Positions 1 through 5,737 of a stretch of 10,360 nucleotides of DNA are shown here, in pieces. Origin of the DNA: Pseudomonas sp. PGPPP3 (GTDB taxonomy: Bacteria; Pseudomonadota; Gammaproteobacteria; Pseudomonadales; Pseudomonadaceae); assembly GCA_002256055.1 (NCBI GenBank), contig NKIE01000062.1:1-10360 (forward strand), written 5' to 3'. The notes beneath the pieces were generated by a model. The model saw nothing but the letters and a program-made list of their open reading frames with translations, had not been told where the DNA came from and searched no databases. Every line of letters starts with the position of its first letter. The first letter of the stretch is position 1. The position numbers and the translations under genes are program-made.

Positions 1-834
1 GATAAAGGTCAGCAACGGCAGGGTAATCAGTAGCGCCAGCACCCGCGGCAACACCAGCAGCTCGATGGGGTTGAGGCCGAGGGTGCGGATCGCGTCGATC
101 TCTTCGTTGGCCTTCATTGAGCCGATCTGTGCGGTAAAGGCGCTGGCGGTGCGCCCGGCCAGGAGGATGGCGGTGAGCAGCACGCCGAACTCGCGCAGGA
201 AGGAGAACGCCACCAGCATCACCGTGTAGATGCTGGCACCGAACCGGCTGAGCACCGTGGCGCCGAGAAAGGCCACCACTGCACCCACCAGAAAGGTCAG
301 CAGCGCGACGATCGGTGCGGCGTTGAGGCCGGTCTGCTGCATCTGCGCGACCAGTGCCGTGACCCGCCAGCGTGAGGGCCGCAGCAGCGTGCGCGCCAGG
401 GTGTCGAGGATCAGGCCGATAAATCCGAGCAGGGCCAGCAGCGCGAGGCCGAAGGTGGCCACCAACGCACCTAACTCGGCCAACATCCGCATAGGGCTGT
501 TGGCGCGCGGTGGCTGCGGGCTGGGTACGGACGCGGCCAGGGCGTTGCTGACGGTATGCAACAAGGCGCGGCGGGCGGCGGGCAGCTGGTCTTCGGCGGC
601 AATCAGCTGCTGAATGCGCGCAGCGCCCAGCAGCTTGATCAGCAGGGCTGCCCCGGCGGTGTCCAGTGCGGTCAGCGCCTGCACATCGACCGTCTGGTTG
701 GCGGCCAGTGGCAACTGCAGTGCGCTTATTTGCTGCTGCAGATGGCTGTAATTGGCCAGCGTCCAGGCACCGCCAATGCGCAGCCGGGCAGCGTCGTCCA
801 TGTGCAGCAGGTCAGAGCAGGGTGCGGTGGTCAT
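1..834 (-). CDS. MlaE-family lipid ABC transporter permease with N-terminal STAS domain (partial, 3' end outside window)
   Basis: This is the inner-membrane permease subunit of an Mla-type ABC importer/exporter that moves phospholipid between inner and outer membranes. The ATG at 834 opens a frame that runs uninterrupted to base 1, giving 278 visible residues of a protein that is usually about 370-380. Residues about 15-100 form a STAS-like domain, with LDTAGAALL (57-65) at the position of the usual D-S-x-G motif; E. coli carries the equivalent as the separate protein MlaB. Hydrophobic segments lie at about 120-147, 173-196 and 203-226. The MlaE hallmark follows: FLREFGVLL (212-220), AGRTASAFTAQIGSMK (226-241), then NEEIDAIRTLGLNPIELLVLPR (243-264). 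No clear Shine-Dalgarno precedes the start, but no other in-frame ATG/GTG lies just upstream. The partner ATPase and MCE substrate-binding genes are not in the window and would be expected beyond the left edge. Family is certain; substrate is inferred. Confidence 0.9.
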   Translation of the reverse strand, partial: MTTAPCSDLLHMDDAARLRIGGAWTLANYSHLQQQISALQLPLAANQTVDVQALTALDTAGAALLIKLLGAARIQQLIAAEDQLPAARRALLHTVSNALAASVPSPQPPRANSPMRMLAELGALVATFGLALLALLGFIGLILDTLARTLLRPSRWRVTALVAQMQQTGLNAAPIVALLTFLVGAVVAFLGATVLSRFGASIYTVMLVAFSFLREFGVLLTAILLAGRTASAFTAQIGSMKANEEIDAIRTLGLNPIELLVLPRVLALLITLPLLTFI

Positions 835-926
835 GGGCGTGAGCTTAAAGGAGTTTGCCGTGGGGCCATAGCAACAGACGCCGGGCAATTCTGCCGCTCG
901 CTTTCAGGGGGGGTATTGATGGACGT

Positions 927-953
927 CAGGCCCCGGATGATCTCCGGGGCCTG
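927..953. terminator. Perfect 11-bp hairpin between two minus-strand genes, probable terminator of the copper receptor gene
   Basis: CAGGCCCCGGA (927-937) and TCCGGGGCCTG (943-953) pair perfectly over 11 bp around a 5-base loop. The hairpin lies 58 bases past the receptor stop codon and about 90 bases before the permease start. Neither strand has a convincing T-run after the stem, so a classical intrinsic terminator is only probable. The rest of 835-1010 shows no gene. Confidence 0.5.
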
Positions 954-1010
954 CGCGGGTGCAAAGCCGCTCGCCATTGCAGCAAGCGGGTAGCGCAGTG
1001 ATGGTGAGGC

Positions 1011-3284
1011 TTAGAACGCCACATTCACCCCGGTGTAGAACGAGCGACCCATGCCGGGTACGCCGACGCCCCAGTCGATGCCATTCATCGACATAGTTCG
1101 ACCCTGGGCGGTGTAAGCGCCGCCGGTGGGCAGGTAGTAGAACTTGTCAGCCAGGTTCTCCACACCGAAGTCGACCCGTACTTGCTTCCAGCTATGGCTG
1201 GCGCGCAGGTTGAACAGGGTGTAGCCGGCGGTCTGGATCTCGTTGCGTACATCCGAGCCGTTGTTCTTGGCCTGTACGCTTTGCATCTCCAGGCTGTTGC
1301 TCCAGCCGCCGAGTTCCTGGGTCAGTGCCAGCGTGGTGTTGAGCGGCATGATGTTGTACAGCTCATCATTGGTGTCGCGGTTTTTGCCGTTGGTGTAGTT
1401 GAGCAGGCCATTGATGCCCCAGTTGCCCAAATCGTTGCTGGCCAGCGGCAGCTTGCCGGAGACATCGATGCCGTAGAGGCGCGCCGATTGGTTGGCGTAT
1501 TGCAGGACGTTGAACTTGTCGTTGAGGAAACTGGTGCCAGCGGCGGGCACGGCGTCGATGTAGTTGTCGACGTGGGTGTAGAACGGCGTGACCTTGAGCT
1601 CCTGACGGCGATCGCTGCTGTGCCAGTCGAGGGTGGTGGAAACGGTGTTGGCGGTTTCTGGCTTGAGATCGATATCACCCACGTAGCCATTACCGTCGCC
1701 GGCAAAGTTGTTCATGGTCGCCGCCATCGCCCAGCTGGACCAGGTGTAGCGCTCATACAGGTTCGGCGAGCGGACCTTACGGGCGTAGCCGAACTCCACA
1801 TCCAGCTGCTCGCTGTGGGTGTAGCGGGCCAGGGCTGTGAGGTCCCAATTGTGGTCGGTCTGGCTGCGGTCGGCGGCGTTGAACGCGGCGGCCTCGGCGT
1901 TCTGGTTGCCCATCATGTTGCCGTAGCCGTGCACATCGCCGGCGTCGCTCTGCACATTCTCGTAGCGCACCCCAATCAGGGTCAGCCAGTTGGCGCTGAG
2001 CTGCGATTCCCACTCGGAAAACAGCGCGGCGCGGTCGCGTTGGCCATCGTTGATGTTCTCGAAGGTGTTCGGCCACATGCCGCTGCCGGACGGGCTCCAG
2101 TAGTCGTTCAGGCGATAGCGCTGGTATTCACCGCCGACCCGCAGCAGGTCTTGTTGGCTCAGGTCGATGGTGGCTTTGACGCTGGCGCCGCTGGTTTTGC
2201 CTTCGCTGTCCATCGGCATGCCGGCGGCGCAGGTGGCGGAAATCGGTGAGCACGGCTTGCCATCGCCGCTGCCGGCAATATTGGATTGCATGCCATACCA
2301 GAAGCGTTTGTCCGGACCAAAGTCCATCGAGTGCTCGACCTTCTCGTGGTACACGCGGGTGTCCAATTCACCCCAGTTGAACTGGCTCAGGTAGCGCAGG
2401 CTGATGCGCTCCTGGGTGTTGTCGGTCATGTCCATGCGCTGGTTGGCGAACAGCTCCTGCGGCACATGCTGATAGCCGAGCTTCAGCTCCAGCAGGTCTT
2501 CACCTAGCTTGAGGGCCATGCCCAGGGCATGGTTTTCCGTCTCGTAGGCACTGGAGGCTACTTCGTCCAGCGGCGAGCCATTGCCAAGCTGGCCGGTGCT
2601 GGTGCTGCTCTTGAAGTCGCCGCCAGCGCTGTAGTTGTTGGCCTTGCTGTAGCTGCCGTCGTAACGAATGTTGAAGGCTTCTTCGGCGTGGGTGGCGGAG
2701 AAGTTGCCACCACGGGCGTCGTTGTTGCTGCGGTAGAAGGCGCCCACTTCGCCTTTGTTGATGCTGGCCGCACCCGGCGCGGCAAACTCTGGCGCTGCGC
2801 TGTCGGCGATGATGGTGCCGCCGATGCTGTCGCCACCGACGCTGACCGGGGTGATGCCGGCGAATACCTGCAGATTGCCGAGGTTGCTCGGGGCGATATA
2901 GGACAGCGCCGGGTTCATATGGTTGGGGCAGGAGGCCACCAGGTCCATGCCGTCGATCTTGATGCGCAGGCGATCATCGGCCAGGCCGCGAATGGCCGGC
3001 AGGCTGGAGATGCCGCCGGCACTGTTGAGGCTGACGCCGGGCACGCCGCGCAGCAGGGTGGCGCTGTCGCTGGTGGCCGAGCGCAGGGTTTGCAGCTGTT
3101 GCGGGGTGACCTGGGTGGCGCCGAGTGGGGCTTTTTCCGCCTCGATCACACTGGGGACCAATTGCACAGGCTGGCTTGCACTGCCAGTGATGAGCACGGG
3201 GGCCGGTTCGGCCGCCTGAGCCAGAGGGCTGAGGAGTGCGAGCAGGGCCGCGCAGGCCCGCGAATCTGGGAACGTAGGGTTCAT
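1011..3284 (-). CDS. oprC: TonB-dependent outer-membrane copper receptor, OprC/NosA type
   Basis: This 757-residue protein is an outer-membrane beta-barrel receptor that takes copper into the periplasm using TonB energy. A signal peptide occupies residues 1-24 (LAQA then AEPAP). A TonB-box-like stretch follows (PVLITG, 29-34). The plug domain spans about 55-165 with LLRGVPGVSL (77-86), IRGLADDRLRIKIDGM (98-113) and GGDSIGGTI (150-158). The barrel ends in a terminal Phe (GVNVAF). Copper-site motifs known from OprC are present: CPNHM in the plug (Cys119, Met123) and HSM in the barrel (His318, Met320). Two further cysteines (345, 352) could form a loop disulfide. The ATG at 3284 is chosen because it gives an intact signal peptide; the upstream AGAGAC (3297-3292) is only a weak ribosome site. 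The gene sits 117 bases behind the DUF2946 gene on the same strand, likely co-transcribed. NosA of denitrifying pseudomonads is the nearest alternative name. Confidence 0.88.
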   Translation of the reverse strand: MNPTFPDSRACAALLALLSPLAQAAEPAPVLITGSASQPVQLVPSVIEAEKAPLGATQVTPQQLQTLRSATSDSATLLRGVPGVSLNSAGGISSLPAIRGLADDRLRIKIDGMDLVASCPNHMNPALSYIAPSNLGNLQVFAGITPVSVGGDSIGGTIIADSAAPEFAAPGAASINKGEVGAFYRSNNDARGGNFSATHAEEAFNIRYDGSYSKANNYSAGGDFKSSTSTGQLGNGSPLDEVASSAYETENHALGMALKLGEDLLELKLGYQHVPQELFANQRMDMTDNTQERISLRYLSQFNWGELDTRVYHEKVEHSMDFGPDKRFWYGMQSNIAGSGDGKPCSPISATCAAGMPMDSEGKTSGASVKATIDLSQQDLLRVGGEYQRYRLNDYWSPSGSGMWPNTFENINDGQRDRAALFSEWESQLSANWLTLIGVRYENVQSDAGDVHGYGNMMGNQNAEAAAFNAADRSQTDHNWDLTALARYTHSEQLDVEFGYARKVRSPNLYERYTWSSWAMAATMNNFAGDGNGYVGDIDLKPETANTVSTTLDWHSSDRRQELKVTPFYTHVDNYIDAVPAAGTSFLNDKFNVLQYANQSARLYGIDVSGKLPLASNDLGNWGINGLLNYTNGKNRDTNDELYNIMPLNTTLALTQELGGWSNSLEMQSVQAKNNGSDVRNEIQTAGYTLFNLRASHSWKQVRVDFGVENLADKFYYLPTGGAYTAQGRTMSMNGIDWGVGVPGMGRSFYTGVNVAF

Positions 3285-3379
3285 GGAGAATGTCTCTGTG
3301 CCGGGCTTTAGATGCCGCCCGCACAGCCTTGTGTGCGTCCCATGGAGGTCGGCAGGCGTGCTCGGCGGCGTAATCGATT

Positions 3380-3395
3380 GGCAGCCTGGGCTGCC
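3380..3395. other. Small hairpin between the DUF2946 gene and the copper receptor gene
   Basis: GGCAGCC (3380-3386) and GGCTGCC (3389-3395) form a perfect 7-bp inverted repeat with a 2-base centre, 6 bases beyond the DUF2946 stop codon in the 117-base gap before the receptor gene. No T-run follows on the minus strand. It could be an mRNA-processing or partial-attenuation hairpin, or a dimeric protein site; the sequence does not decide. Confidence 0.3.
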
Positions 3396-3401
3396 GTAGC
3401 A

Positions 3402-3767
3402 CTAGAGAACGGGAGGTGCGCGGGGATTAGCCGTGGGCCAGGGGCTGGGTTGGCGCGGCAGGCTGGTGGCGGCACTGAGCAAGGGTACATCGGCATGCCA
3501 GGCGGGCAGTTGCAGGCTGTAGCCGCTGAGGCGGGTGGTCAGCCCATGGCTGCCACACAGCGGACACTCGAACGTCACCGGCGATTGGCTTAGCGGTGGC
3601 ACCCGCGAATCGCTGGCGCCGCTGACGCTGCATTGCAACTGGTCGATGCCGCTCAGCTGCAGGCCGCTGCTTTGCCCATGGCCAATAGCGCAGGCAAAGG
3701 TACTGAACAGCACGCAGCTGTAGAGTAACCACGCAATAAGCCTGCTATTGGTGTGGGCTATTTTCAT
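3402..3767 (-). CDS. DUF2946 family exported protein, copper-associated
   Basis: This 121-residue protein has a hydrophobic N-terminus (about 10-27, RLIAWLLYSCVLFSTFACA) that acts as a signal peptide or anchor. A short Cys/His-containing segment follows: CAIGH (26-30), Cys46, CPLCGSH (68-74) and His91. The tail is rich in Pro and Arg and ends PRAPPVL, a type of ending I associate with DUF2946 proteins. The CxxC-xx-H motif and its place immediately upstream of a copper receptor suggest a periplasmic copper-binding role, but no function is established for the family as far as I know. The ATG at 3767 has only a weak GAG upstream. Family assignment rests on overall layout rather than a long motif, so it is less sure than the neighbour. 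Confidence 0.65.
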   Translation of the reverse strand: MKIAHTNSRLIAWLLYSCVLFSTFACAIGHGQSSGLQLSGIDQLQCSVSGASDSRVPPLSQSPVTFECPLCGSHGLTTRLSGYSLQLPAWHADVPLLSAATSLPRQPSPWPTANPRAPPVL

Positions 3768-3797
3768 GCCGGCACTCTACCAGTGGTGCCCGTATAG

Positions 3798-3815
3798 CGC
3801 AGCTATCGAGCTGCG
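3798..3815. promoter_or_regulatory. Inverted repeat in the leader of the DUF2946-copper receptor unit
   Basis: CGCAGCT (3798-3804) and AGCTGCG (3809-3815) form a perfect 7-bp inverted repeat around ATCG, about 30-48 bases upstream of the DUF2946 start. A weak -10-like TATACG lies next to it on the minus strand (3796-3791), with no good -35 at the usual spacing. It could be an operator or an RNA hairpin. It does not resemble the CueR or Fur sites I know. Confidence 0.3.
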
Positions 3816-3990
3816 TTCGATTGTCGCAGTCGGGACCCTGGCGATTTTCCTAGCGCCAAGGCTGGAGGGCACGCTCCGTGTGGGTTCGCGGCCATCTCCG
3901 GTTGTCACCCGCGCGCGCTGCAGGGGGAAAAACAGGCTCGAACAACTGGATCTTGAGCATGACTGGGTAGCTATTTGGTCTGCCGGTTCT

Positions 3991-4006
3991 ATACTCCCCA
4001 TAGTAT
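3991..4006. promoter_or_regulatory. Palindromic operator-like site upstream of the sulfur operon
   Basis: ATACT (3991-3995) and AGTAT (4002-4006) are perfect inverted arms around CCCCAT, about 30 bases before the start codon at 4036. The A/T-rich arms with a C-run centre resemble operators of CsoR-family repressors (FrmR, RcnR, CstR). The left arm overlaps TATACT (3990-3995) and the right arm overlaps TAGTAT (4001-4006), either of which could be a -10 element, so a bound repressor would block transcription. I see no strong -35 at 17 bases. A TTGGTC (3975-3980) stands 20 bases before TAGTAT. No CsoR-family gene is present in this window. Confidence 0.4.
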
Positions 4007-4035
4007 TTAAGTTGATTCTTGCGAGGCGTGTGGCC

Positions 4036-4599
4036 ATGCGTGTTACTGCTGCGGTGTTGTCCCTGATCTTAAGTGCCGGCGCCCAGGCCGATGATGTGCA
4101 GGCATTGGCCGGCGAAGGGCTGGCGCTGATTCCGCCGTTTCAAAAGCAGCTGCTGGAGACGGTGAAGGCGGCCATGCAGGCAGGCGGCCCGCTTACGGCG
4201 GTCGACGCCTGTCAGCTGCAGGCGCCGCTGATTGCTGCCGAGCACAGTCGGGCGCCGTGGCGGGTGGGGCGCACGTCCTCGTTGGTGCGCAACCCGGCCA
4301 ACGCCGCCGATGCCTGGGAGCACGATGTGTTGCGCCAGTTTGCTCAGCGCGCCGCCGCCGGCGAGCCACTGGCGAGCATGCAGCACAGTGCGGTCGTGGC
4401 TGGCGAGGTGCGGGTGATGCAGGCGATTGCGGTTGGTGAGCCCTGCCTGGCCTGTCACGGCAAGACGCTCAAGCCGGAATTGGCGGCGTTGCTTGATCAG
4501 CGTTATCCGCAGGATCAGGCCCGCGGTTATGAACTCGGCGCGCTGCGTGGCGCCTTCACCTTGCGCCGCAGCTTGGCCGATGCAGGAGTTAGCCAATGA
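4036..4599 (+). CDS. Exported single-haem c-type protein, DUF3365 (Tll0287-like) family
   Basis: This 187-residue protein carries a signal peptide (MRVTAAVLSLILSAGAQA, cleaved near residue 18) and one c-type haem site, CLACH, at 137-141, so it is expected to be matured in the periplasm. The preceding region carries the DUF3365 pattern: VDACQ (56-60), then VGRTSSLVRNPANAADAWE (77-95). The end has GALRGAFTLRR (168-178). The family occurs as a redox/ligand sensor module or as a stand-alone haem protein; here there is no output domain. The ATG at 4036 is chosen because GAGG (4023-4026) lies 9 bases upstream and it starts the signal peptide directly; the same frame stays open far upstream but that part is not coding-like. 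It is the first gene of a plus-strand operon and its stop overlaps the rhodanese start (ATGA). An electron-transfer or sulfide/haem-sensing role is inference from context. Confidence 0.82.
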   Translation: MRVTAAVLSLILSAGAQADDVQALAGEGLALIPPFQKQLLETVKAAMQAGGPLTAVDACQLQAPLIAAEHSRAPWRVGRTSSLVRNPANAADAWEHDVLRQFAQRAAAGEPLASMQHSAVVAGEVRVMQAIAVGEPCLACHGKTLKPELAALLDQRYPQDQARGYELGALRGAFTLRRSLADAGVSQ

Positions 4600-4976
4600 A
4601 AAACGCCCATGACCTGGTACTCGAAGCCAAGGTGCAGATCCATGAAGTGGCGCTGGAGGATGCCGAGACAGCGATCCGTGCTGCCGATCTGCTGCTCGAC
4701 GTACGCGAGGCGGACGAGTTTCAAGCCGGGCATATTCCCGGCGCGATCAACATTCCCCGTGGCGTGCTGGAGTTCAAACTCAGCAATGACCCTGCGCTTT
4801 GCGCCCGTGAGTTGAACATCGTCCTGTACTGCAAAACCAGCGGCCGCGCGGCCCTGGCTGCCTGCTCATTGCAGGCCATGGGCTACCGGCATGTGCAGTC
4901 GCTGGCCGGTGGTTTCGATGCCTGGAGCGCGGCGGGCAAGGCGCAAGTTGCCGCCAACCTGCCAAGCTTCGAGTAG
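4596..4976 (+). CDS. Single-domain rhodanese-like sulfurtransferase
   Basis: This 126-residue cytoplasmic protein transfers sulfane sulfur through a cysteine persulfide. It has the rhodanese fold markers in order: LLLDVREADEFQAGHIPGAINIPRG (32-56, with the CH2A Asp-Val-Arg-Glu and His-Ile-Pro-Gly-Ala elements), then the active-site loop CKTSGR (79-84) with catalytic Cys79 after the beta-strand IVLYC, and the C-terminal LAGGFDAW (103-110). The six-residue loop is the length associated with sulfur rather than arsenate/phosphate substrates (Cdc25-like enzymes have seven). No signal peptide is seen. AGGAG (4584-4588) lies 7 bases before the ATG, which overlaps the previous stop codon, so translation is probably coupled. 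With the DUF2892 gene that follows, it reconstitutes as two proteins what E. coli YgaP carries as one. Confidence 0.93.
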   Translation: MKNAHDLVLEAKVQIHEVALEDAETAIRAADLLLDVREADEFQAGHIPGAINIPRGVLEFKLSNDPALCARELNIVLYCKTSGRAALAACSLQAMGYRHVQSLAGGFDAWSAAGKAQVAANLPSFE

Positions 4977-5041
4977 TACTGCATACCCATCCGCCTGTCA
5001 TAGGCACAGATGTCGCGGGCACATGCCCCAAGGAGTCAGTC

Positions 5042-5233
5042 ATGCAAAACAACGTGGGTCACACCGACAAACTGCTGCGCATCGGCGCTGCCGTCATTCT
5101 GCTGGGCCTGGGCGCGACCGGGGTGATTGGCTGGTGGGGGCTGATTGGCCTGGTACCGCTGGCTACCGGGCTGCTCAACTGGTGCCCGGCGTACCGCCTG
5201 TTGGGCATCAACACCTGCAAGCTGAAGCCCTGA
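5042..5233 (+). CDS. DUF2892 (YgaP-type transmembrane) small inner-membrane protein
   Basis: This 63-residue protein has a short polar N-terminus (MQNNVGHTDKLLR), then two hydrophobic stretches (about 13-30 and 31-47) forming a membrane hairpin, and ends NWCPAYRLLGINTCKLKP, with Cys48 and Cys59, as is typical of DUF2892. In E. coli YgaP the same domain is fused to a rhodanese; here the rhodanese gene ends 65 bases upstream. The domain dimerises in the membrane in YgaP, and a role in moving or sensing sulfane sulfur or thiocyanate at the membrane has been proposed; function here is inferred. A strong AAGGAG (5030-5035) lies 6 bases before the ATG. Its stop is one base before the OsmC start, indicating one operon. 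Confidence 0.9.
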   Translation: MQNNVGHTDKLLRIGAAVILLGLGATGVIGWWGLIGLVPLATGLLNWCPAYRLLGINTCKLKP

Positions 5234-5234
5234 G

Positions 5235-5675
5235 ATGGCCTTGAAAACTATCAGTGCCCAGGGCGCACTGGGTGCCGGCTTTGCAGTCGAGGTGCAATGC
5301 GGCAACCATCGCATCGTCATGGATCAGCCCGTGCACGCCGCCGGCCAAGACCTCGGCCCGACGGCGCTTGAGTTGATTCTCGCTGCCGTGGCCGGGTGTT
5401 TTGGCACCATCGGCCGGTTGTTGGCCCATCAGCGCAAGATCGACCTGCGCGGTATGCGCTTCGAGATCCAGGCCGACTATGACCCGGCGGGTCTGCTCGG
5501 CCGTGACGCCTCGGTGCGTCCTGGCTTTCAGGCCCTGCGGGTGCTGGTCGAGATCGATGCCGACCTCAGTGCCGAGGACAAACAGGCGTTTCTGCTCGAG
5601 GTCGAGCGGCGCTGTCCGCTGGCCGATAATCTGACCCACGGCACCCAACTGCACAGCCAGCTGGTTTTGCCCTGA
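5235..5675 (+). CDS. OsmC family thiol protein (peroxiredoxin-like)
   Basis: This 146-residue cytoplasmic protein belongs to the OsmC/Ohr superfamily, which reduces hydroperoxides, and in some members polysulfides, with a pair of cysteines. The two family cysteines are visible: Cys55 in AVAGCFGT and Cys127 in RRCPLADNL. The preceding segment GQDLGPTALELILAAVAGC fits the OsmC helix that packs the dimer. The N-terminal strands (MALKTISAQGALGAGFAVEVQCGNHRIVMDQP) fit the usual substrate-pocket sheet. The pattern is closer to the OsmC/YhfA branch than to classical Ohr, which carries a VCP motif at the second cysteine. The start lies one base after the DUF2892 stop, so it is co-translated or closely coupled. 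Its place behind a rhodanese suggests persulfide or thiol chemistry rather than general osmotic response; that is inference. Confidence 0.9.
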   Translation: MALKTISAQGALGAGFAVEVQCGNHRIVMDQPVHAAGQDLGPTALELILAAVAGCFGTIGRLLAHQRKIDLRGMRFEIQADYDPAGLLGRDASVRPGFQALRVLVEIDADLSAEDKQAFLLEVERRCPLADNLTHGTQLHSQLVLP

Positions 5676-5686
5676 GCGATTGGCGA

Positions 5687-5727
5687 GTGCCTTAGCCGGC
5701 CTGCGTGATGCGGGTCGGCCAAGGCAC
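5687..5727. terminator. Hairpin between convergent genes, probable bidirectional terminator
   Basis: GTGCCTT (5687-5693) pairs with AAGGCAC (5721-5727). After one A-C mismatch the stem continues with GCCG against CGGC and a G-U pair. The hairpin is in the 62-base gap between the OsmC stop and the stop of the minus-strand chemoreceptor, where a shared terminator is expected. There is no good T-run on either side. Confidence 0.5.
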
Positions 5728-5737
5728 CGGGTTACCC

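Noticed and set aside
230..993. Two plus-strand open frames opposite the permease gene
   Set aside because: They are shadows of the minus-strand permease, which shows the complete MlaE motif set; their translations are Arg/Ala/Gly-rich without similarity to any family I recognise.
1182..2249. Plus-strand open frame (355 codons) antisense to the copper receptor
   Set aside because: Val/Ala/Gly-rich shadow frame without recognisable domains or a good ribosome site, fully inside the receptor gene.
2529..3311. Long plus-strand open frame (260 codons) opposite the 5' part of the copper receptor gene
   Set aside because: Its translation is low-complexity Ala/Val/Gly-rich, with no family signature. 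It lies antisense to a receptor with clear motifs; high GC content explains the lack of stops.
4011..4024. FNR/Anr box candidate beginning TTGAT upstream of the haem-c gene
   Set aside because: The second half-site ATCAA is missing at the required spacing, so it does not qualify.
3748..4035. N-terminal extension of the haem-c protein by 96 codons
   Set aside because: The frame is open, but the extension would place the signal peptide internally and covers the promoter/operator region. The ATG at 4036 has a suitable ribosome site.
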